Assembly (NCBI GenBank): GCA_008017255.1 | Contig: SSHD01000127.1 | Coordinates: 1 to 12,176, forward strand | Source: Acinetobacter sp. | GTDB taxonomy: Bacteria > Pseudomonadota > Gammaproteobacteria > Pseudomonadales > Moraxellaceae | Length of the DNA stretch: 12,176 nucleotides | Reading direction: 5' to 3' | Shown here: positions 7,871 through 12,176 of the stretch, one piece after another | Layout: the number at the start of each line of letters is the position of its first letter | Numbering within the stretch: the first letter of the stretch is position 1 | The notes under the pieces: generated by a model | Told to the model about the DNA's origin: nothing | Seen by the model: the letters and a program-made list of their open reading frames with translations, nothing else | Databases searched by the model: none | Program-made: the position numbers and the translations under genes

Positions 7871-7900
7871 TGTAATAAATGGATTGGTCGCTCGTCTAAT
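7871..7900 (+). promoter_or_regulatory. Putative ECF-sigma promoter of the hvfABC operon
   Basis: -35-like TGTAATAAA (7871-7879), a 13-nt spacer, and -10-like CGTCTAAT (7893-7900); CGTC is a familiar core of ECF -10 elements. The hvfA ATG is 51 nt downstream. The same two blocks at the same spacing face the other way at 7850-7821, which makes a chance match unlikely. No good sigma-70 promoter was seen in this gap. Confidence 0.7.
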
Positions 7901-7904
7901 GATA

Positions 7905-7918
7905 TGTACTCTAGTACA
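7905..7918. promoter_or_regulatory. Short inverted repeat near the hvfA transcription start
   Basis: TGTAC (7905-7909) and GTACA (7914-7918) form a 5-4-5 inverted repeat just after the putative -10. It could be an operator or the first hairpin of the leader mRNA. It is short enough to occur by chance. Confidence 0.3.
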
Positions 7919-7951
7919 AAACCCAAAATTGACTCAAAAAGGAACATCAAA

Positions 7952-8293
7952 ATGAATAAATTAAACTCAATGACATCAGTTGCTGCATTAGTTGCACTTT
8001 CAATGGTTGGTGCAGCAACTCAAGTCTCTGCTGCTTCAACTACAACTGAAACACATGTAACCAAAACAGCAGATGCAAAGTGTGGTGAAGCGAAATGTGG
8101 TGCTGACAAAGCGAAAAAACAACATAAAACAACGGAAGCAAAGTGTGGAGCTGATAAAAAAGCTGCCGATGCCAAATGTGGAGCAGCAAAAAAAGCTGCC
8201 GATGCTAAATGTGGAGCAGATAAAAAAGCTGCCGATGCTAAATGTGGAGCAGATAAAAAAGCTGCTGATGCAAAATGTGGTGCTGCCAAATAA
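7952..8293 (+). CDS. hvfA: HvfA-like RiPP metallophore precursor with seven [D/E]AKCG motifs
   Basis: In the Haemophilus Hvf system, precursors with repeated EGKCG motifs are modified by an MNIO enzyme at the cysteines (oxazolone/thioamide) and bind copper. Here the 113-aa product begins with a Sec signal peptide (MNKLNSM, hydrophobic core 9-22, VSA at 25-27, cleavage likely before A28). The mature part is low-complexity A/K/D/G/C. All seven cysteines (C44, C49, C65, C76, C87, C98, C109) sit in DAKCG or EAKCG, and the last five are exactly 11 residues apart. No other cysteine occurs. ATG 7952 is supported by AAGGA (7939-7943). It is the first gene before hvfB and hvfC. Oddities: Ala replaces the first Gly of EGKCG in every copy, and the repeats are near-identical at DNA level. 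Class is confident from context; the chemistry on this variant motif is inferred. Confidence 0.88.
   Translation: MNKLNSMTSVAALVALSMVGAATQVSAASTTTETHVTKTADAKCGEAKCGADKAKKQHKTTEAKCGADKKAADAKCGAAKKAADAKCGADKKAADAKCGADKKAADAKCGAAK
8138..8290 (+). repeat. 33-bp tandem repeat encoding the 11-residue metal-binding unit
   Basis: Four complete 33-bp units (8138-8170, 8171-8203, 8204-8236, 8237-8269) plus a 21-bp partial unit (8270-8290) each encode one AKCG-centred segment. Units differ at only a few positions, mostly third codon bases, and contain A6-A7 runs. The layout suggests recent unit duplication and a potential for copy-number change between strains. Confidence 0.9.
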
Positions 8294-8318
8294 TTTGCCA
8301 GAGAATTAAAATATCAAT

Positions 8319-8358
8319 GAATGATGTAGATCAATCTTAATTTGGGTCTGCATCATTC
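8319..8358 (+). other. Intercistronic hairpin between hvfA and hvfB
   Basis: GAATGATGTAGA (8319-8330) pairs with TCTGCATCATTC (8347-8358) over 12 positions with one wobble; the loop is 16 nt. It starts 25 nt after the hvfA stop and ends just before the hvfB ribosome binding site AAGGA. No T-tract follows, so it is not a normal intrinsic terminator. It more likely sets mRNA 3'-end stability or partial read-through, raising precursor over enzyme, or masks the hvfB start region. Confidence 0.6.
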
Positions 8359-8373
8359 AATAAGGAATATTCC

Positions 8374-9201
8374 ATGACGGTTTTAACCGGTGTTGGCTTA
8401 GGTTTAAGGCGCGACTTTATCGACAGCTTTTTAAACTTGGACACTTATCCAGACTTCATTGAAGTTGCACCTGAAAACTGGATGGGTTTTGGTGGGCGAC
8501 ATGCCAAACTACTTGAACAATGTGCTGAAAAAGCACCTCTGATTTGTCATGGACTTTCTTTATCGATTGGTGGTCCGCATCCACTCAATATTGAATTTAT
8601 TCAACAGATAAAAACATTTTTAAAACGCTATCAGGTCATGACTTATTCAGAGCATTTAAGCTATACCAATGACGGTGGTTTTTTATACGATTTATTGCCG
8701 ATACCAATGACTGAAGACGCGGTGCATTATGTGTCGGAGCGTATTCTTCGTGTTCAAGATATTCTTGGGCAAAAGTTGGTGCTTGAAAATGTTTCCACTT
8801 ATTTGATGCCACATGCTGAAATGAGCGAAGCGGAATTTGTTGCTGAAGTCATTCAAAGGTCAGATTGTGAATTACTTTTAGATGTAAACAATGTCTATGT
8901 GAATAGTATTAATCATCAGAGCAATGCTTATGAATTTATCAAAAAAATGCCGCGAGATCGTATCCGCTATTTGCATATTGCGGGTCATGAGCAAGTGAGT
9001 GATGATTTATTAATTGATACTCATGGCGCAGCGATTCGTGATCCAGTTTGGGAGCTATTACAATTTACTTATCAACAACATGGTGTAAAACCAACATTAT
9101 TAGAACGTGATTTTAATATTCCGACATGGCAAGAATTACGAGCTGAACTTGCGAAAATTGAACGTATACAAAAAATATTTAATTCAGCCAGCAGTGTCTA
9201 G
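8374..9201 (+). CDS. hvfB: MNIO-family (DUF692) RiPP maturase HvfB/BufB
   Basis: MNIO enzymes are TIM-barrel, multinuclear non-heme iron oxidases that use oxygen to modify cysteines of a precursor peptide in the cytoplasm. The 275-aa length is typical. The expected metal-ligand motifs are present in order: GVGLGLR (6-12), EVAPENWMG (30-38), CHGLSLSIGG (58-67), YSEHLSY (91-97), LENVSTYL (137-144), LLLDVNNVYVNS (168-179), YLHIAGHE (199-206), DTHG (215-218) and ERDFNIP (244-250). Likely iron-site residues include H59, E93, H94, E138, N139, D170, N173, H201, H205, D215, H217 and E244, by analogy with the family. ATG 8374 has AAGGA 7 nt upstream. hvfB follows the precursor after an intergenic hairpin and precedes hvfC by 35 nt. 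No key residue seems missing, so the enzyme should be active. Family assignment is very secure; substrate is from context. Confidence 0.95.
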   Translation: MTVLTGVGLGLRRDFIDSFLNLDTYPDFIEVAPENWMGFGGRHAKLLEQCAEKAPLICHGLSLSIGGPHPLNIEFIQQIKTFLKRYQVMTYSEHLSYTNDGGFLYDLLPIPMTEDAVHYVSERILRVQDILGQKLVLENVSTYLMPHAEMSEAEFVAEVIQRSDCELLLDVNNVYVNSINHQSNAYEFIKKMPRDRIRYLHIAGHEQVSDDLLIDTHGAAIRDPVWELLQFTYQQHGVKPTLLERDFNIPTWQELRAELAKIERIQKIFNSASSV

Positions 9202-9236
9202 CGCAGCATGTCTTACCAAATGATGAGGATAATAAA

Positions 9237-9980
9237 ATGAATAATAAATTCCACTCTTTTCAAGATACCCAAAACGCATTTTGTAATTGGATACGTGATC
9301 CTAAACAACCCATCCCTTCATCCTTTGAAACTGAACGTATGCGTGTTTATCGAGAGTTATTATTTAATAACGTAAGTTCTTTTGTCGATTTAGTTTATCC
9401 CGTTGCACGATCGATTTTGCCAAAACCAACATGGCAACAACTATTAGAAGAATTTTTTCAAAAATCTACGAATCAATCGCCATTTTATAATGATATTTCA
9501 CTGCAATTTAGAGAATACTTAAGCGATCAACAGCATCCAGTTTTACAAAGCTATCCGTGGTTGGCTGAGCTACTTCAATATGAATGGCTAGAATTGTATT
9601 TAGATACTGTAGACATTCCAAAGAGGCAATTTACTCAGGCACCTCTATGGCAATTTAAAACCCAAGTGTGGGTTTTGGTCTATCAATATCCAGTTTATCG
9701 GTGGACACTCAATCAAACTGATTTTGAACAAGATCCTAGTGCAATTATGGTATGGCGAAATCAAGATGATCAGGTCTGTGTGGAGCCACTCTCGCCCTTA
9801 TTTGCATATCTGATCGAAAAACTTAATCAAGCACCACTCGCTGAGGGTGAACTGCGTAAACTGATGAGCTCGACTTTAGTTGATCTGACTGCGCAAGAGA
9901 TTGATTTACAGATCAATGCACTATCTAATTTATTGAGTCGCTTAGAACTGATATATATTCCTCAAGATTGTGTTAAATAA
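9237..9980 (+). CDS. hvfC: DUF2063 partner protein of the MNIO maturase (HvfC/BufC)
   Basis: DUF2063 proteins bind precursor peptide and the MNIO enzyme and are needed for modification in characterised Hvf/Buf systems. The 247-aa product has the family's N-terminal helical domain (about 8-95), with FCNWIRDP (15-22), RMRVYRELLFNNVSSF (34-49), the VYPV core (53-56) and FFQKSTNQSPFYNDI (73-87). A C-terminal domain (about 100-240) includes YPWLAELLQYEWLEL (106-120) and YQYPVYRW (148-155). ATG 9237 is preceded by GAGGA (9225-9229). The TAA stop at 9978-9980 overlaps the ribosome binding site of the original sigma gene (ATG 9990), so hvfC and the sigma gene were closely coupled before the IS insertion. 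Confidence 0.92.
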   Translation: MNNKFHSFQDTQNAFCNWIRDPKQPIPSSFETERMRVYRELLFNNVSSFVDLVYPVARSILPKPTWQQLLEEFFQKSTNQSPFYNDISLQFREYLSDQQHPVLQSYPWLAELLQYEWLELYLDTVDIPKRQFTQAPLWQFKTQVWVLVYQYPVYRWTLNQTDFEQDPSAIMVWRNQDDQVCVEPLSPLFAYLIEKLNQAPLAEGELRKLMSSTLVDLTAQEIDLQINALSNLLSRLELIYIPQDCVK

Positions 9981-9989
9981 GGCATCAAT

Positions 9990-10040
9990 ATGTATCTAGA
10001 CTCAGTTGATAATGATGATTTAATAATGTGGTTCCGTTAA
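9990..10040 (+). pseudogene. Severed 5' end of the ECF sigma factor gene
   Basis: ATG 9990 follows AAGG (9979-9982) at a 7-nt spacing and encodes MYLDSVDNDDL before the reading frame enters the IS; translation then stops at TAA 10038-10040 after 16 residues. Joining base 10023 to base 11316 (removing the IS and one TTAA copy) makes this frame continue NQQLHNTEYLNDLRQQM, straight into the ORF beyond the IS. The restored protein would be 205 aa. The frame and duplication match is exact, so I regard this as the true start of the sigma gene. Confidence 0.85.
10020..10023. repeat. Left target-site duplication (TTAA) of the IS
   Basis: TTAA here and at 11312-11315 flank the element directly. Collapsing one copy restores the sigma reading frame. 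TTAA is itself a palindrome and short, so the frame restoration carries most of the weight. Confidence 0.7.
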
Positions 10041-10049
10041 TTAGACCAC
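10024..10049. repeat. Left terminal inverted repeat of the IS
   Basis: It matches the right end at TxATGTGGTTC and at TTAGACCAC, with a diverged and one-base-shorter middle. The second base is A where the right end has G. Confidence 0.75.
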
Positions 10050-10093
10050 TCAATTCAGTTTTATAAGTGATAAATCCGCTCTAAATATTTAAA

Positions 10094-10921
10094 TTATGCT
10101 GCCATTACTTTTAGTAAATGTTGATCATAAAATTCATCCGGTGTTGCCTTATTCAAACTTGAATGAGGACGTATCGTGTTATAAAAATCCAAATATTCAG
10201 CAATTGATTGTTTCGCTTGTTTAACCGTATCGTAAGCCTTCAAATAGACTTCCTCATGCTTCAAGCTGCGCCATAACCGCTCAATCATCACATTATCTCT
10301 CCACCGTCCTTTCCCATCCATACTGATACGGATATTTCGCAATTTTAACTCATTCAAAAATGCCTCGCTTGTGAATTGACTGCCTTGGTCTGTATTAAAT
10401 ACCTCTGGACAACCATATTTCACAATTGCTTCTTGCAACGCATCTATGCAAAAGTCTGTTTCCATACTGATCGATACACGATGAGCCAGTACTTTACGAC
10501 TATGCCAATCTATAATTGCACACAGATAGACAAAGCCTTTAGCCATAGGAATGTATGTGATATCTGTACACCAGACTTGATTAGAGTGATCGATGACCAT
10601 GTTTTTCAACAGATATGGGAAAATACGGTGTGCAAGATTAGGCTTACTGGTATTGGGTTTTGGATACAAGGCATGTATTCCCATCAAGCGCATTAAACGT
10701 CGGACTTTACGCCGACCTATTTGATGCCCTTGACGCTGTAGCATATCTCGTATCATTCGACTGCCCATAAATGGGTAGTCGAGATGAATTTCATCGATCA
10801 GACGCATCAAACTCAAATCAGTTGATGAAATCTCTTTGGGCTTGTAATACAACGTACTGCGATTGATTTGAATCAATTGCGATTGTTGTCGTACCGAAAG
10901 TTGATGGGTCTTATCGATCAT
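10094..10921 (-). CDS. IS3-family transposase OrfB (DDE integrase)
   Basis: This is the catalytic half of the IS3 transposase; fused to OrfA by frameshifting it cuts and joins IS ends. The 275-aa product has an N-terminal HTH_21-like region (about 45-100) and an rve integrase core with D120 (WCTDITYI), D178 (FNTDQGSQFTS) and E214 (VMIERLWRSLKHEE), the exact D-35-E spacing. The C-terminal YNTIRPHSSLNKATP (247-261) is the IS3 signature. ATG 10921 overlaps the orfA stop (ATGA), so it could also be made alone. No disruption is visible. Confidence 0.95.
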   Translation of the reverse strand: MIDKTHQLSVRQQSQLIQINRSTLYYKPKEISSTDLSLMRLIDEIHLDYPFMGSRMIRDMLQRQGHQIGRRKVRRLMRLMGIHALYPKPNTSKPNLAHRIFPYLLKNMVIDHSNQVWCTDITYIPMAKGFVYLCAIIDWHSRKVLAHRVSISMETDFCIDALQEAIVKYGCPEVFNTDQGSQFTSEAFLNELKLRNIRISMDGKGRWRDNVMIERLWRSLKHEEVYLKAYDTVKQAKQSIAEYLDFYNTIRPHSSLNKATPDEFYDQHLLKVMAA

Positions 10922-10926
10922 TTTTT
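10918..10926 (-). promoter_or_regulatory. A6 slippery site for -1 frameshifting between orfA and orfB
   Basis: On the minus strand AAAAAATGA contains the end of orfA in frame 0 and the orfB ATG in frame -1. A slip of one base on the A-run produces an OrfAB fusion, as is normal for IS3 elements. The overlapping ATGA would also allow coupled re-initiation. Confidence 0.6.
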
Positions 10927-11223
10927 GCCGCTCAGCTGCCCTATTTTTCTGAGCGCACCTTCTAAAAAATCAATTTGCAATGCCTGATGTCCTATCTTGG
11001 CATGTAGAGCTTTGAGGTCAATCTCTGGTTCTTGTTGTGCTGTTGGTCGTGAAAAAATATTGATTGATTGCTCAAGCAGTTGATTTTTCCAATCGATGAT
11101 TTGGTTTTGATGTAAATCGAATTGAGTAGAAAGTTCAGCGAGTGTGTGGTCGCCTTTAATTGCTGCGAGAGCAACTTTAACTTTAAACTCTGCTGAATGA
11201 TTACGACGTTTTCTTCGTGTCAT
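10918..11223 (-). CDS. IS3-family transposase OrfA (HTH protein)
   Basis: OrfA provides sequence-specific binding to the IS ends and, as the N-terminal half of OrfAB, directs transposition. The 101-aa product opens with MTRRKRRNHSAEFKVKVALA, continues with a helix-turn-helix (KGDHTLAELSTQFDLHQNQI, followed by IDWKNQLL), and ends in a coiled-coil-like region. ATG 11223 has GGAG (11233-11230) at 6 nt. The last sense codons are GGC AAA AAA before TGA. The six-A run (10926-10921 on the minus strand) permits a -1 slip into orfB. Confidence 0.93.
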   Translation of the reverse strand: MTRRKRRNHSAEFKVKVALAAIKGDHTLAELSTQFDLHQNQIIDWKNQLLEQSINIFSRPTAQQEPEIDLKALHAKIGHQALQIDFLEGALRKIGQLSGKK

Positions 11224-11284
11224 GGTTGACTCCAAAAACAAGCATTTCCCATGCTTATTGGGGAGTAGATTATCACTTATAGGC

Positions 11285-11311
11285 GTGGTCTAAAATCCTA
11301 GAACCACATCA
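11285..11311. repeat. Right terminal inverted repeat of the IS
   Basis: Its reverse complement starts TGATGTGGTTC and ends TTAGACCAC, matching the left end with a diverged middle. It lies upstream of orfA. Confidence 0.75.
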
Positions 11312-11315
11312 TTAA
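11312..11315. repeat. Right target-site duplication (TTAA) of the IS
   Basis: Direct copy of 10020-10023; see the left copy. It marks the junction where the sigma gene resumes. Confidence 0.7.
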
Positions 11316-11323
11316 ATCAGCAA

Positions 11324-11899
11324 TTGCACAATACCGAATATTTAAATGATCTTCGACAGCAAATGATCAAATTTGCATTGCTACAACTTTCATCCTTTCA
11401 ACAAGCTGAAGATGTTGTACAAGAAGCATTAACGAGTGCTTTTGAACATCTGAAATCATTTTCAGGACGTGCTGCTTTTAAAACGTGGGTCTTTGCTATT
11501 TTAAAAAATAAGATTGTGGATTTAATTCGGCAAAAAAACCGCTTAATCACAATGAGTGAGTTATTTGATGATCAAGAAAATGATTTGAGTATAGATGAAT
11601 TGTTTGATAAGGCTGGACATTGGCATAAATATGAAGCACCCCACGCATGGCAAAGTCCTGAAGAAATGATGGAACAACAAGATTTTTGGATCATATTTGA
11701 TGCCTGTTTAAATCATTTACCAGCCAAGTATGCACAAGTCTTTATGTTGCGGGAAATGATTGAACTGAGTTCAGAAGAAATATGCCAGAAATTACAACTC
11801 ACGATTTCTCATTTAAATGTGTTGATGTACAGAAGTCGAGCACGTTTACGTGAGTGTTTAGAAAATAAATGGTTGCTTCAGGAGGATTGTTCATGTTGA
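11324..11899 (+). CDS. ECF-type RNA polymerase sigma factor, main part (N-terminus displaced by IS)
   Basis: ECF sigma factors direct RNA polymerase to stress promoters and are held by a partner anti-sigma. The readable part has region 2 (QQAEDVVQEAL, then FSGRAAFKTWVFAILKNKIV and LIRQK) and region 4 (LNHLPAKYAQVFMLREMIEL, then SSEEICQKLQLTISHLNVLM and YRSRARLRECLE). The acidic insert between them is usual for this subgroup. The frame is open from 11294; TTG 11324 and ATG 11363 are the possible starts but neither has a Shine-Dalgarno. The native start is ATG 9990 on the far side of the IS, so this is the 3' 191 codons of a 205-codon gene. Starting at TTG would keep both domains; starting at ATG 11363 would trim the first helix of region 2. 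The gene overlaps the anti-sigma start by 7 nt. It probably controls the hvf promoters. Confidence 0.85.
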   Translation: MHNTEYLNDLRQQMIKFALLQLSSFQQAEDVVQEALTSAFEHLKSFSGRAAFKTWVFAILKNKIVDLIRQKNRLITMSELFDDQENDLSIDELFDKAGHWHKYEAPHAWQSPEEMMEQQDFWIIFDACLNHLPAKYAQVFMLREMIELSSEEICQKLQLTISHLNVLMYRSRARLRECLENKWLLQEDCSC

Positions 11900-12176
11900 C
11901 GTGCCGAGAAGCGACTCAATTGCTTTCAGAAAAACAAGATCGAATACTGAATTTTAAAGAGATGAGTGCTTTACAGTTTCATGTGCTGATGTGTAGTTCG
12001 TGCCGACGTTTTGGTAAACAGATGAAGAGCTTAAGTTCTGACTCTATTAAGGTGATCAATAACAAAGAGTTCTGCTTATCTATAGATGCCGACTTGGTTT
12101 CTGTTGGTTCGGTTAAGGACTTGATCTATAAGGCTGTCAACGACAAGTGTGAAGAGACTCAGCATCTTGGGACTAA
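11893..12176 (+). CDS. Zinc-finger anti-sigma factor (partial, runs off window)
   Basis: Its ATG lies inside the sigma gene end (7-nt overlap) and has a strong AGGAGG (11880-11885), the usual cotranscribed sigma/anti-sigma arrangement. The first 45 residues, opening MLTCREATQLLSEKQDRILN, carry a zinc-binding H-x3-C-x2-C motif (HVLMCSSC, residues 30-37), typical of short cytoplasmic zf-HC2 anti-sigma factors. At least 94 codons are open to the window end. From about residue 50 onwards the protein loses resemblance to anything I recognise, and its codons shift towards AAG, GAC, GTC and AAC, unlike the AT-ending codons before. This could be a variable C-terminus, or a junction with other DNA. 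No membrane segment is visible in the part seen. Confidence 0.75.
   Translation, partial: MLTCREATQLLSEKQDRILNFKEMSALQFHVLMCSSCRRFGKQMKSLSSDSIKVINNKEFCLSIDADLVSVGSVKDLIYKAVNDKCEETQHLGT

Larger units (their letters stand above)
10024..11311 (-). mobile_element. IS3-family insertion sequence interrupting the ECF sigma gene
   Basis: The roughly 1288-bp element contains orfA and orfB on the minus strand, overlapping in the -1 arrangement typical of IS3. Its ends form imperfect inverted repeats: left TAATGTGGTTC followed by TTAGACCAC, right (reverse complement) TGATGTGGTTC followed by TTAGACCAC. OrfA resembles the IS51-like group, but I cannot name the exact element. Both ORFs look intact, so it may still be mobile. 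It entered codons 11-12 of the sigma gene with a TTAA duplication. The IS genes run opposite to the hvf operon. Ends are set by the duplication; one or two bases of uncertainty remain because the left end starts TA rather than the usual TG. Confidence 0.88.

Noticed and set aside
8020..8289. Long antisense and +1-frame ORFs across hvfA with repetitive proteins
   Set aside because: They arise from the 33-bp repeat, whose unit length is a multiple of three and lacks stops in other frames. They have no ribosome binding site and no family resemblance.
8138..8290. Possible CRISPR-like array
   Set aside because: The 33-bp units are directly tandem with no spacers and are in frame with a coding gene.
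7952..8293. hvfA as a DUF2282 (BufA1-type) bufferin
   Set aside because: The protein is a low-complexity [D/E]AKCG repeat and lacks the conserved non-repeated cysteine pattern expected of DUF2282; the HvfA type fits better.
11226..11296. Outward promoter from the IS right end into the sigma gene
   Set aside because: TTGACT (11226-11231) and TAAAAT (11291-11296) exist, but no pair has acceptable spacing, so I do not claim a hybrid or outward promoter.
10027..11308. IS boundaries at TGTGG...CCACA with a 3-bp duplication (TAA/TCA)
   Set aside because: The flanking triplets do not match and the resulting empty site has a stop in the sigma frame. Ends at 10024 and 11311 with TTAA give a matching duplication and an open frame.
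11294..11899. Sigma factor as an intact gene starting at TTG 11324
   Set aside because: There is no ribosome binding site there, and the exact frame continuity with ATG 9990 across the TTAA duplication shows that the native start is on the other side of the IS.

Overview
The window looks like chromosomal DNA of an Acinetobacter-type gammaproteobacterium (Moraxellaceae). This rests on moderate-to-low GC, gene families and gene order (priA divergent from a gspF-gspG pair, then a corC-lnt operon, then tusA), and protein flavour; no species-level marker is present. The left 7.1 kb is housekeeping. It holds the 3'-truncated primosomal helicase gene priA (minus strand), type II secretion genes gspF and gspG, a small membrane-protein gene that appears broken by an in-frame TGA, a clear bidirectional terminator, the overlapping corC-lnt pair (minus strand), and tusA.

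From about 7.17 kb to the right edge lies an accessory locus: a copper-type RiPP metallophore (bufferin / Hvf) system. hvfX (DoxX-like membrane protein, minus strand) diverges from hvfA (secreted precursor with seven [D/E]AKCG motifs), followed by hvfB (MNIO/DUF692 multinuclear iron maturase), hvfC (DUF2063 partner), an ECF sigma factor gene and a zinc-finger anti-sigma gene that runs off the window. The 163-bp gap between hvfX and hvfA carries the same two-block motif on both strands, TGTAATAAA, 13 nt, CGWCTAAT. It looks like an ECF-type promoter facing each way, which suggests that the locus's own sigma factor drives both arms.

An IS3-family element (about 1288 bp, orfA/orfB on the minus strand with a -1 frameshift window) sits between hvfC and the readable sigma ORF. 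Removing the element plus one copy of a 4-bp TTAA target duplication restores one uninterrupted sigma gene. That gene starts at ATG 9990, nine bases after the hvfC stop and with a ribosome binding site, and would encode 205 aa. The IS has therefore split the regulatory gene of the metallophore operon at its 11th-12th codon. Whether the 3' part is still expressed from TTG 11324 or ATG 11363 cannot be told from sequence.

How the genes would work together (family knowledge plus inference): metal stress releases the sigma factor from its anti-sigma; sigma transcribes hvfABC-sigma-antisigma and, divergently, hvfX; HvfB with HvfC modifies the precursor cysteines; the peptide is exported through its signal peptide and binds metal in the periplasm. 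The IS insertion would be expected to weaken or abolish this loop in this strain.
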